A stretch of DNA of 64,000 bases, from contig CAKMRJ010005634.1 of NCBI GenBank assembly GCA_928212115.1, positions 176,283,086 through 176,347,085 of the forward strand. The letters run 5' to 3'. Shown here piece after piece: positions 11,038 through 21,353 of the stretch. The notes below the pieces were generated by a model. The model saw nothing but the letters and a program-made list of their open reading frames with translations, searched no databases and was not told the origin of the DNA. This DNA comes from Lactuca virosa (taxonomy: Eukaryota > Streptophyta > Magnoliopsida > Asterales > Asteraceae). Positions within the stretch are counted from its first letter, which is position 1. Each line of letters opens with the position of its first letter. The position numbers were made by a program, and so were the translations under genes.

Positions 11038-11320
11038 CTTATTGGGCCTAATGGCCCAATAAGTCTCCAATTTGACTAGTTTGGGCTTAAAACTCTTAAT
11101 TGGGCTCTAATTCAACCCACCTTCATAAGAATGGACATTTTGGGCCATATTGGGCCTAAAATGGAATAAACTTCTCCAATAAGCCTTATTGGGCCATAAC
11201 TAGCCTAATTAACCTTTGTTGGGCCATAACTAATCTAATTAGCCCTAATGGGCCGCAAACCTAATCTTTTATGCTAATTGGGCCGTGAACCCCCCCCCCC
11301 TAAGGGCCCAATGGGCCGAA
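11038..11320. promoter_or_regulatory. cluster of site II-like TGGGCY words in G's LTR
   Basis: More than ten TGGGCC/TGGGCT words or their complements lie in under 300 bp, including a hairpin with 11-bp arms CTTATTGGGCC/GGCCCAATAAG around TAAT (11038-11063). TGGGCY is the site II element bound by TCP transcription factors in plant housekeeping and cell-cycle promoters (established). Activity here is inference. Another paired copy lies near 12963-12986. Confidence 0.55.
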
Positions 11321-11873
11321 AACTCCTTTATGGACCTCATGATTTCAAGTAAGGATCAAGAATTAGGCCAAAATGAATCCTCTTCCCTTCTTAATGCAAT
11401 TCTCGGCCCATTTAAAAAGAAAGAAAGAAGAAGTAAATAGGGAGGGTTGACTTTGGAAGGTGCCACCTCCATATTACACACCATGTATCCATGCATGGAC
11501 CAACATGCATCCATAATAGTCTCTTCACTTCTCTCTCTCCCCCTCTCTTCTTCCTCTCGGCCGAGAACCACCAAACACACACACACACCACACAAATTCT
11601 CTCCATTTCTCTCAAAGATCATCCTCTTCCTTCCTTCAAAGAAATCTCGAAAATTAGTTTGGATTCAAGGATCTTCTTCAAGTGTTACCAATCTTTGGTA
11701 AGTTCTAGCATACACAAACATCTTCTTTCATTTCAACATCTAGAACTCTTTCTTACAAAGCTTTACTCCATGAACACCTTAGAAGCTTCATAAATTCGAA
11801 ATCAACTCAAGGAGGCTTGCTAGGACCAAAAATCTTCTTCATTTCTTCTCCAAAACCGAAACCACAAACCAAG

Positions 11874-12757
11874 GTGAGTTCATACCCCCTTGTTTTTGGT
11901 TTTTACTTGTTTTTGGGGGAGAACACAAGTACCATGTGTTGATCTATGTGTGTATGTTGTTATATGTGATTTCTTTGGTTTATATTGTGAAAATATGATG
12001 TTATTTACTAAATCTTAAAAGCTATGGCTAAAGTGTGAAGAATACATAAACAAAGTACATAATAAACAATTTACTTCAAAGATCTAAGGATCTTTAGGCT
12101 TAAGAAGTGAAAACAAAGTCAAAGTCCTTTTAAGTGTCATTTTTGAAAAAATAATCAAAGTTTGGGTAAAATATGTAATTTTTGGTTTTATAAAGAAATA
12201 ATTGTATTATTTACATAAAAATCTAACTTTTATGAAAATAACACTTTTCTAGGGGTCAAAAACATAAATTTTAGCTTATTGGGCTTTAACTTGGGCCTCG
12301 CGAATTTTTGGGCCCAAAGTTGGGAAAAAAATGAAATGTTGAGGGGCTGAATTGGAAAACTTATCAAACTATGAGTCTAAAACATGAATAAACTATTTTT
12401 AGGGGCTGAAAATGACTTTGATGCAAAAAATGGACTAAAAATGCAAAGTTTTTGATTTTGGGGTCAAAATTGTAAAACTTACGGAATTTGAGCCAAAAGT
12501 GTAAACTTTTTACAATTAAGGGCTGGAAATGACAAATACAATATTTTTGGGCTGAAATTATTATTTAAATAAAGATTGGGTCTAAAATGTCAAGAAAAAC
12601 GGTTTAAGGACCAAAAATGTCAATTTTCATAAAAGGGGACTAAAAGTGCCATTTTTATAGATTAAGGGGCTGAAATGGTCAAACTAAATGTTTTTGGGCC
12701 AAGCAGACAAATATTAAATTGTTGGGCTAAAAATATTAAGTTTATAACGCATAGTTT

Positions 12758-12815
<58 letters not shown>

Positions 12816-13926
12816 GTATAACCAAGCTTCGTTATAAATCAAACGAAAAACATTTTAACACTTCGAATAAACATCTCACTTACAACAAACAGCTACATTA
12901 CAAACTTAAGATCAATAAATTATAAATGATTCAATGGTTGGGCTCAAATATCTTCTATTCGTGCTATTGGGCCTTTATGGCCCAATATCCTGATTATTGG
13001 GCCCAATATAATCACACATGTTTATTGGGCTTCCAGTGACCCAATTACATACCCAGTGGGCCTTTATTAGCTTTAACATACTATTGGACCTTAATGGTCC
13101 ACTTGTATTGCTAATAAGACCTTAAACCTTTATAATATGCTTAATGGGCTATAACGTGTCCGTAGCATACTCGACAGCCTGTAATAACATACAAAGTTAG
13201 TGGGCCTCCATAGTCCTCTTCTCTTCGTCTGTTAGGCTTACCTTTATTCAAGTAAACATAAATCAAGTCGTGGAACAATGTTATACAATTTCTTTTGGAT
13301 TAGTGAGAAATAACGGGTGACACCAATAAGTGTCGGTCGTAGTCTGTAGTTATAATCAAAGTCTCCTGGAGGGAGAGCGATAGTTTGTGTATAGATCTAT
13401 ACGGGGGGGTGACTCCCCCATGCCTAAGCTGTTCGCTACAATTAGACTCGGCCAGTCTAGGGTGACAAAATCTTAATTCAATACCAGCATTTACTAGAAT
13501 GCCAAGACAGGCGAATTAGTCATTATTATGCATGGTTATAACGACTCACATAGAGATCCATTACCATCTAAAGTAATCATTGGGAAATCATGTTCATGTG
13601 CTATGACGATACAATAATACAAAACTATCACACTATTTATATCGGAAAACATCGGGTTTTCCGGGGGAACAACATTATTCACTTTTACTTACAACAACTA
13701 TAATACAAGAAACTATTATGAAAAACATTTCACCTTTGCATGTTTTGAAATCATTTATACGTATACTTATGGATCATCACACCTTTTTCATAAACAATTT
13801 ATGTTTCAGAAAATATCGGATTTTCTGGGTTTTACAAGCAATACAAAACATTTTCATATCAAACCTGCTTATGAACTCACCAACATTATATATGTTGACC
13901 GTTTTCAAAATAACTTGTGTTCTCAG
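11874..13926 (+). other. candidate LTR intron of G
   Basis: The donor CAAG|GTGAGT starts at 11874. The branch-like CTCAC (A at 13879) is followed immediately by a perfect stem-loop CAACAT-TATAT-ATGTTG (13881-13897) and the acceptor CTCAG|GT (AG at 13925-13926). An alternative donor TTTG|GTAAGT lies at 11698. Splicing is inferred from motif arrangement shared with elements A to E. Confidence 0.5.
12759..12812. repeat. (TA)n microsatellite
   Basis: About 54 bp of alternating TA with one phase slip, inside the candidate intron of G's LTR. Confidence 0.95.
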
Positions 13927-14174
13927 GTAACCGTTAGAATGAAGAATTATCAAGCATGTGTTTGAATGTCTTTTGTGTGATGTCATTTGATAAACAATTT
14001 ATTTTTGGGATTATGTAATGTAAACAATGTATTGGATGTGAACAATGACGGTTGTAATGTATTAATGCATGGTGATGTTTATGTTATGTTTCATGTATAT
14101 TCATTGTGATGATATTTCAATTTAAGTCACACGAGCCCTCGAACGTTTCCGCCGTCTGGTTCGGGGGTGTGACA

Positions 14175-14694
14175 GGGCCAACCCTGGGGTTTATTTCAAC
14201 CCAATCATACAAACATGCAAGATTCACAAAGACAGCTAGCATCCTACATACATAATCCGATGGGATGACGTTGGTGCCTTCGACCCATGCGTACAGTGAG
14301 ATTTCACCTCTCAGAAAATGCTCAACTGCTACTACTCTCAGTGACAAAATATCGCTACTACACACCACCTATACAATCATACCAGATAAACCCTTAGTTA
14401 TTCTTCCTAACTATGCGTTTGACCAAAAGTCAACTCAAGTCAAAAGTCAATGGTCAACGTTGACTTTAGTCAACCGTCATGTTGTGGCCACCCATGGCTA
14501 CGTCGTGGCCCTCAAACATCTAGATAGTCACGATTTCCCAGTTTCCACGTCCTGGCGACCTAATGTCATGCCGTGGGCACTAGGTTTTCAACAGCTTAAT
14601 GGGTTATGCTGTTTTCTTCGATCCTAAGATCTCCAAAGCTCAAATATGGCCCAAAACAAGGTCTAGAAGGATAAAGTTTTCAACTAAGCATTTA
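14175..14694 (-). other. unassigned sequence, probable LTR fragment
   Basis: No coding sequence is supported. Read on the minus strand it has LTR-like features: a GGTGAAATCTCAC stem resembling the GTGAG-TCTT-CTCAC stem of elements A and B, a run of GTTGACTTTTGAC-type words, and two decayed dyads of CCACG-N-CGTGG type with centres 21 bp apart (14482 and 14503). It lies between the end of G's LTR and the truncated start of the A-type tail. Confidence 0.35.
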
Positions 14695-14926
14695 TGCGGC
14701 GGGTCAGGTCACTAGAGCTTCCGGATAGTGGGAAGGAGTATATTAGCGACGGAAGAGTTGGTTCAGTTCTGGTCTTGGGAGTTTTGTGTGGTTTCAGGTG
14801 TCCATAGAGAAAGATATCGGTGTAGTATGAGATCCTTTCGGTGGTGCCTTTTGGGTTGATGATTTTGTTATGTGAGTGGTTAAGGAGTGATTTCGAGGGC
14901 GAAATCTAATTCAAGAGGGGGAGAAT
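14695..14926 (+). other. 3' internal tail of a second A-type element
   Basis: Matches 21123-21353 at high identity from GCGGCGGGTC to the polypurine run AAGAGGGGGAGAAT. It lies upstream of the first LTR, where an intact element would have host DNA and a target-site duplication. Best explained by recombination between LTRs of two A elements. Confidence 0.85.
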
Positions 14927-16633
14927 TGTAACATCCGGATTTTCAGGGATATTATCTTGTAGTTTGGTCTTGTGATAAAGAAGAGACTCGACGAGTTGAG
15001 GGTCTAACTCGCCGAGTCTAGCCGGGTTTTCCCGTGGACTTAATGAGTGGACTCGACGAGTCCGAGGAGGGACTCGCCGAGTAGGCGCTGATTAGAGAAA
15101 CCCTAATTTTCGGGGTTTGGGACCTATTTAAAGGCACTTATAGCCTCATTTGCGGCCACCCTTTCCCTGGAAGCAAACCCTAAAGGTCATTTGAGCTAGA
15201 AAGTAAGAGAGAAGCTATCTTGGGATTTTTAGTGCATCATTTGAGAAGAAGAGAAGGAGATCAAGCAAGGATCAAGAGGGGGAAAGTTGGATCCAGTGAT
15301 AGATCGTCCAGAGCTTCTGAGGAAGGTAAAAGTCTGCACCTTTCTCATTATTTTGGTTAGATCTCATGTGTTTGAAGTTCTAGGGCTTTTACCACCTTTG
15401 GTTTGGGACTTTGATTAAAATGGATTAGCTAGAAGCCTAGTTCTCAGATCTGGACCTTGTGAGGTCCCTAGAGCCCAAAGGTCCCAACTTTATCCATCCA
15501 AATGAGGGTTGTTGTGCTTAACACCTTAAGAAGGGCTTGTTTTGGCATTTTGAGGCATTTATGCCATGCATGAACGTAGAGGTCGAGACTTTATGTGTCT
15601 CTGGTGTCTTAAAGGGCTAGATCTAGGGTTTGGAATGAGAGATCTGACTTTGGACGTCTGAATGAGGAATCAGACCGAGGGGACTCGTCGAGTCCATGAG
15701 TTGACTCGACGAGTCAATGAGGGTTTGTCCCGATGAGCTTGAGCATGCGATAGCTCGACGAGTTGGGGGTCAACTCGACGAGTTGGGGGTCAACTCGACG
15801 ATTTGAGCTGGACTGTCACGATATTTCTGAGGAAGGTACGTGGACTCGACGAGTCGCAAGGGTGCACTCGGCGAGTCGGGTCAAACATGGACTGTTGACT
15901 CGAGTTTGACTTCTGTTGACTTTGGGGCTTTGATCAACATAAGTAGTAGAGACCATGGAGGGGTAAAATGGTCTTTTATCCACTTCAAAGAGTTAAAGAG
16001 AGGAAGAATAGCCTTCGGTCATTAGAGTTGTGATTAGAGTATCACTTAGAGATATTCATCCCTTGTGTTAGGTGGAGGCTAGTTCGAGATTCGGGAGCGG
16101 GGTCTTTACTTGCTGCTGGTCAGGTGAGTCTTCTCACTATACTTTACCTTGAGTGGTAATTAGAGTATGTGACAGAGTATTTTGTATGCTATGTATGTGA
16201 TGTGTTGCACTGCATTATTTCTATGTGATTTATGCTGTGTGTTTTCCAGAGTTTACAGAGTTAGGACCGGAAGGTCCACAGAGTTAGGACCAGAGGGTCC
16301 ATAGAGTTAGGACCAGAGGGTCCACAGAGTAAGGGCCAATGGGCCCACAGAGTTATAGCCTCGAGTGGCTAATATGTGTTATATGTGGTATTTTAGGGAA
16401 CTCACTAAGCTTTGTGCTTACAGTGTTATGTGTTATGTGTTTCAGGTTTTCTCAGGATCGCGAGACGACACCGGCATGATTGTACACACCAGAGAAAGAG
16501 TTGTATTTTGAGGATCCTGGATTATTAATGGAGTTGTGCTTGTATTTTGAATAAACGAGATTTCTATACAATATGTTATGAAAAGTATGCGATTTTGAAA
16601 TGAAAAATCAGTTTGAAAAATTTGGGTGTTACA
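14927..16633 (+). repeat. LTR 1 of element A (1707 bp)
   Basis: Starts TGTAACATCC and ends GGGTGTTACA. A TATA-like TATTTAAA lies at 15125-15132. Paired ACTCG-N-CGAGT dyads lie at 14986-15082 and 15683-15876. A 23-bp repeat of GGACC-N4-GGTCC stems occupies about 16258-16350. Compared with LTR 2 it is 20 bp longer, because one ACGAGTTGGGGGTCAACTCG unit near 15780 is duplicated. By eye the two LTRs differ at roughly 1-2% of sites. Confidence 0.93.
16124..16445 (+). other. candidate LTR intron of A (LTR 1)
   Basis: Donor TCAG|GTGAGT at 16124. The interior carries the 23-bp GGACC/GGTCC hairpin array and AGCC-TCGAGT-GGCT. CTCAC (A at 16404) is followed by stem-loop TAAGC-TTTGT-GCTTA (16406-16420) and the acceptor TTTCAG|GT at 16444-16445, 41 nt after the branch-like A. 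322 bp in both LTR copies. An alternative donor GAAG|GTAAAA is at 15326. Confidence 0.55.
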
Positions 16634-16635
16634 AG

Positions 16636-16649
16636 TTAGTATCAGAGCC
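16636..16649 (+). promoter_or_regulatory. primer-binding site of A
   Basis: TTAGTATCAGAGCC, 2 nt after the LTR. It differs by one G-to-A change from the TTGGTATCAGAGCC of B and C; a tRNA-iMet-type primer. Confidence 0.88.
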
Positions 16650-17583
16650 TTGGTTTGAGGGATTCGGATGCACCTTCGGGTAAATCTGGACTCAAACTGA
16701 GGATTTGAGAGAGAATTTTCAAAAGAAATGATTTTTCTAAAAATGAGCAAGAGTTTCTAAGAGAAAACGATAAAAAGAAAGTGTGTACAATCAGCCAGAG
16801 CCCGAACGGTGATTTCCCAAAATACCTTTACTTTTGTGTTATGAGATATTTTATGAGATATTATGCATGCTAGAGATAGGTTAGGTAATTCATAATTTAG
16901 GACTAGAGTGGCCTGATTTGTGATGCCTTAGCCTAGGAAATTGCTGTTATCTGGGATGCACCTTCGAGTATGTGCTGAGTAGGAGTGTCCAGCGGGAATC
17001 CTTGTAGAGAAGGATTTTAGTAGAGGAGTAATCTAGGAGAGATGCCTAGATGAGCATTGTGGAGCCTAATCGAGAGAGTAGGTAGATACCTACGAGGGGT
17101 AGAGTTGCTTGAGTTCGGTGGTATCCTTTGAGTATGAGGAGAGCAAGTGGGTAATAACCTAGGGTGGTTTTACATGTTGGTAGAGATTGTTCTATGCCCG
17201 AATGCTGCTTGCTTCGTGCTTTGTGGAACTCTTGATGATGAGAGTCAGCTACTAAGTGAATATGACGATATTCAGGAGGTAGATGGCTGGCATCATAAGG
17301 AGTTCTTCAGCAGCTGATGACGGAGAAGTGTGAGAACCTAGGAAGAGCCTAGGAAAGGGTGACCCTAGTCAGATGAGTACGCTGACAGAGTTGGATATTT
17401 CGCAAGAGGAATGAACACGCATGACGGGGTTGGTGATGGAGAAGGTCGAGCAGCTACTTAAGGATTCTGGGATGGTCCGTGTAGAGAGTATGGGTAGATG
17501 TGGCAGGTAGTATGGGCCCGTACTACTAAAAGCAGAGGACCCATACTCGATGCAGGGAGTATTCCGGAGGGTTCTAGGTAGCA
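16650..17583 (+). other. leader of A with dimerisation-like stem-loop at 17507-17526
   Basis: Non-coding leader related to those of B and C (shared phrases such as CCGAATGCTGCTTGCTT near 17200 and 40355). At 17507-17526 it has stem GTAGTA/TACTAC with the 8-nt loop TGGGCCCG, which contains the self-complementary GGGCCC. In B and C the gag ATG follows about 120-135 nt later; here gag is missing. Confidence 0.8.
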
Positions 17584-17891
17584 GAGAGGTGATGTCATGG
17601 TCCGAGTACCATGATTTGCAGCAGATCGAGAGGTGATATCATGGTTCGTGTACCATGATTTGTAGCAGCTCGAGAGGTGATTCCATGGTTCGAGTACCAT
17701 GATTTGCAGCAGATCGAGAGGTGATATCACGGTTCGTGTACCATGATTTGGAGCAGATCGAGAGGTCATGTCATGGTTCGAGTACCATGATTTGTAGCGG
17801 ATTGAGAAGAGATAACATGGTTCGGGTACCATGATTCCTAGCAGATCGAGAGGTGGCCACATGGTTCGAGTACCATGACCCGTGGCAGTTG
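17584..17891 (+). repeat. 44-bp tandem array of stem-loops (7 copies)
   Basis: Copies start at 17584, 17628, 17672, 17716, 17760, 17804 and 17848. Each has arms CATGGT/ACCATG around a 6-nt loop such as TCGAGT. Not a CRISPR: there are no unique spacers. The minus-strand ORFs across it are by-products of the repeat. Confidence 0.92.
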
Positions 17892-19732
17892 GTGTTATTG
17901 GTTCTACCATTTATTTCGTGGTGATTGGTTAGACCGAGATCAGAGGTGAAAGAGTAGGGGGCCTGAGGGCCATGATGAACGAGTTTTAGTGGAGCATCCC
18001 TTGAGAAGGAAATCACATTAGCTCCGAGGGATTTTTGGTAAGATGGCAGATGAAGTCGCAAGGCTCAAGGATGAGTAGAGATGACAGTTATGGAGGATTA
18101 CGGCATGAGTTGAGAAATCAGCCGATAGTGGAGATGTCACCTTCTGTGACATGGACGGTATTAATTCCGTTTCCTGTGGGAAACATAAGAGGTGTTGAGA
18201 ATTCGGTTTCCGAGCTTGGGGGAAGAACCCTGCGGGTTAACATTGATGATGACCTTCCATCAGAGTATTTGGGCAGTATGTCTGCCGAGAGGTAATGTTA
18301 GAGCATGAGCAGGTTGTCAGTGGGGACTGAGATGGTTAAGGACAAGGATACACCCTATTTGAGCATAGTAGGGCATGTATTAGCTGCGGCGGCACACGAT
18401 CAAGAAGAGGATATTGGGGCGGTGGCTCTTATTGTCTATGATGAGTATCGAGTGTGGTAACGAGAACTCCACTCTTATTACAACCCACGTGATGGAACGT
18501 TGGTTGAAGAGTCGAGGATGAGGAATATGTTAGTTCGTTGCTTTCAGACTGAGAGTCAGGGTTACGACTGGAGAGTTGAGATGTCCGGTAGTGGGATGGT
18601 ACCGGATTCAGAATGACTAGAGGTAGTCATGATGAGAGGTTTCTGAGGATTTCATCGGAGATTTCGGGGTATTTGGAATTACTCGATCCCCATCGGGGAG
18701 ATCATCGAGTATTGCGTATCACCTTCCAAGAGTGGGTGCGATGTTATTGGTAAAAACAGTTTGTGGGTTAGATTGTTGGCGAACCAATTGGTGATGGTTC
18801 GAACCCTGAGTGGGGGAGATCCGGGTACTTTTGAGGAGATCCGAGATTTATTCAAGAGCAATTAGAGAACTGGATAGAGAGGCCTGCGGTGCGGATTCCT
18901 AAGGCCAGGGTTTTTGGTGGTCAAGGAGAGGTGCAGAGTGAAATAGTGCATGAGGCACGTGTTTGAGAAAGGATGAGTGTCTCCACGGCAAGTGGCCGTT
19001 GGTCGGAGACCTTGTGGTGGTTAGGAATCCTTCAAGGTTAAAATGGTGAATTCGAGGTGGTTGGCTTGTGAGGTTAGTTCGGCGGTTGAGAATTTCTGGT
19101 TCAGAGTATGGGCTATTATATGTAGTATGGGAAGGGAAGAAGTTGATTGGGCAACCAACTTCAGGGTCGTTATGAGTATTCTTGCATGAGTTTTGAGCAA
19201 TAGAGGAGGAAGTTTCGGATTGTCATCTTCGTGTTCTGAGTCGTTGGCAATTTCTCCGTGTTTTAATTTGGGAGATGGAGTATTCTGGGGTTACAATAGA
19301 CACGAGAGAAAGACCGGTTGCGAGGTTCCGAGGAAGCAATGCGGTATCTGAGTATGATGTCATGAGTATGAGATCAGTGGTAGAGTCAAGACACTGCGAG
19401 GCGTTGTGATGGTATTCCGGGGTATCCGAGTTTAATGTTATAAGTTTCAGATTATTTTGAGTTTGAGTTTGAGATGACGAGTGGTGTACCAAGTGTCTAT
19501 GGTTCCGGTGGGGGCCCTTCAACTATTTGACACCAAATGGATTTATTTGAGAATGTGAATTGCAGCGAGAAAAAGAGGTTTTTCACGACGATGGTCGTCC
19601 GAAGTAGTGATCCTTAGCCTGGATGGGTGTGTGTACCTATCTACGCTCGGCCGCGGAGCATGAGTGAGTGAACGCAGGATGGCGTCGACTTGAGGATGAG
19701 ATCGTGGAGTGGTAAGAGAAGGCACGGTAAGA
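17892..19732 (+). other. internal region of A without recognisable genes
   Basis: Short ORFs such as 18035-18295 (plus) show no family motif and are not supported. I recognise neither remnants of gag-pol nor a captured host gene. Confidence 0.6.
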
Positions 19733-20200
19733 CTACAGAGAGCTGTAGCATCCATGAGTTAGTGCGAGAGAGTGCGGTGATACTGCAGGAAGCCGCAGTA
19801 ATTGCCAGTCAGCGAGAGGGTGTTGTGATACTGCGGGGAGCCGTAGTACTCAATATTCAGTGAGAGGTCGCGGTGATGCTACGGGGAGCCGTAGTACTCA
19901 TTATTCAGTGAGAGGTCGCGGTGATGCTACGGGGAGCCGTAGTACTCACTATTCAGTGAGAGGTCGCGGTGATGCTACGGGGAGCCGTAGTACTCACTAT
20001 TCAGTGAGAGGTCGCGGTGATGCTACGGGGAGCCGTAGTACTCACTATTCAGTGAGAGGTTACGGTGATGCTACGGGGAGCCGTAGTACCCACTATTCAG
20101 TAAGGGGTTGTTGTGATGCTGCGGGGAGCCGTAGTACTCACTGTTCAGTGAGAGGTCGTTGTGATACTGCGGGGAGCCGTGGTGCCCGCTAGTCAGCAAG
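19733..20200 (+). repeat. 48-bp tandem array of covarying stem-loops (about 10 copies)
   Basis: Stem-loops start at 19733, 19783, 19831, 19879, 19927, 19975, 20023, 20071, 20119 and 20167. The main form is CTACGG-GGAG-CCGTAG. The first is CTACAG-AGAG-CTGTAG and the second has CTGC...GCAG, so paired positions change together. The unit length is a multiple of three, which opens a 110-codon frame (19860-20192) of repeated RGRGDATGSRSTHYSV; I do not regard it as a gene. Confidence 0.92.
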
Positions 20201-21340
20201 AGAATGTTGTGACGAAGTGCTCTCTGATCAGAGCGTGGCGCATAAGAGTTTTGGGCTTGGGTAGCCCTGATATTTGATTTTTGTGGGAGCCTGGTGGTTG
20301 AACCAAGACTGGGACATTGTCGGGAGTATAGAAATTGAGTAACGCATGAGTTGCGGGTCATGAGTCATGAGTTGAGTGCTTCATTGGGACGAGTGGTTCT
20401 AATTCTGGATCGGACCAGACTCTCGATATTGAGTTTGATTATGGTGGTGCATTGAGTAGGCGAAATGAGACTCCGGATTCTGAGATGGGTTCCATTTTGA
20501 GGAATATTGTTTGTCATCAGATGTTTTGGACCGGAGTGGGTCAGTTCGTTGGTGCGGGAGGTACCGCGAGGCGCTCGTATCTAGGGATTAGTGTTCGACG
20601 GGGGTCGAGGGTGAAACAATTTTGTAGGATTGTGGAATCCGTTGGGGTAAAGAGAACTTCGTGACTTGGGTGTCTTTGGGCCGAGATAGTTGTTATGAGA
20701 AGGAAGTCAGTAAGACATTTTGGGATATGTTATGGGTGACCTTTGGAGCTTCAACTGTGGAGTCAGAAGTTGACCTAGTGCTCAGTATTAAAAAGGGGGT
20801 ATGAGGAACGAAGCTGGGACTTGTGATTGTGATGCCTGAGGACACTTCTGAGCGAGCCTGGTTATTCTCTTGTGTCTGAAGGGCAGAGTGTTGAGGATTC
20901 TTTGTTCGGATGGGTTCTGATAGCAGTTTAGAGTATGATCCCTGGTAGGGTGTGTGGACCCCTCCGTTTCTTGGGGCGTGATTTGGATCATTAGCATGTT
21001 GATATGAGTGAGCGGTAGCCGATTGTTGGATTTGGTCTTGTGAGAATCAGAGGTTTAGTGAGTTATCAGGGTTTGATATTCGAGGAGCAAATATCATGGT
21101 GATCGCTTGAGTAGGCGGTCTGGCGGCGGGTCTGGCCACTAGAGCATCCGGATAGTGGGAAGGAGTATATTAGCGACGGAAGAGTTGGTTCAGTTCTGGT
21201 CTTGGGAGTTTTGTGTGGTTTCAGGTGTCCATAGAGAAAGATATCGGTGTAGTATGAGATCCTTTCGGTGGTGCCTTTTGGGTTGATGATTTCGTTATGT
21301 GAGTGGTTAAGGAGTGATTTCGAGGGCGAAATCTAATTCA
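20201..21340 (+). other. 3' internal region of A, non-coding
   Basis: No supported coding sequence. The last 230 bp match 14695-14926, and the final TTTCGAGGGCGAAATCTAATTC resembles the segment before the polypurine tract of B and C, where it follows the chromodomain. Confidence 0.65.
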
Positions 21341-21353
21341 AGAGGGGGAGAAT
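21341..21353 (+). promoter_or_regulatory. polypurine tract of A
   Basis: AGAGGGGGAGAAT directly before the LTR start at 21354; B has the near-identical AGTGGGGGAGAAT. Confidence 0.88.

Larger units (their letters stand above)
9767..14174 (+). mobile_element. Gypsy chromovirus G, 3' half (interrupted by Copia H)
   Basis: The C-terminal integrase, GPY/F-like region, chromodomain, polypurine tract and one full 3.3-kb LTR remain. The 5' part should lie left of Copia H, outside the window. Chromodomain plus long LTR suggests the Tekay/Del group of chromoviruses. Confidence 0.88.
10846..14174 (+). repeat. 3' LTR of chromovirus G (3.3 kb)
   Basis: Begins TGTCACAAC and ends GGTGTGACA (7-bp inverted termini TGTCACA/TGTGACA). 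It contains an 11-C run (11290-11300), many TGGGCC/GGCCCA words, a (TA)n tract, and the donor/hairpin/acceptor set described separately. No other copy is in the window, so identity between the two LTRs cannot be judged. Confidence 0.85.

Noticed and set aside
13718..13930. ORF of 70 codons in G's LTR
   Set aside because: AT-rich chance frame within an LTR; no motif.
17458..18061. Minus-strand ORFs of 150 and 96 codons in element A
   Set aside because: They are antisense to a 44-bp repeat (also not a frame-preserving unit) and show no family motif.
19860..20192. 110-residue repetitive protein RGRGDATGSRSTHYSV
   Set aside because: The open frame is a consequence of a repeat length divisible by three; no sign of coding outside the array, and stem pairing explains the sequence better.
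19733..20200. CRISPR-like regular repeats
   Set aside because: Units are contiguous 48-bp tandem copies without unique spacers, in a plant retroelement.
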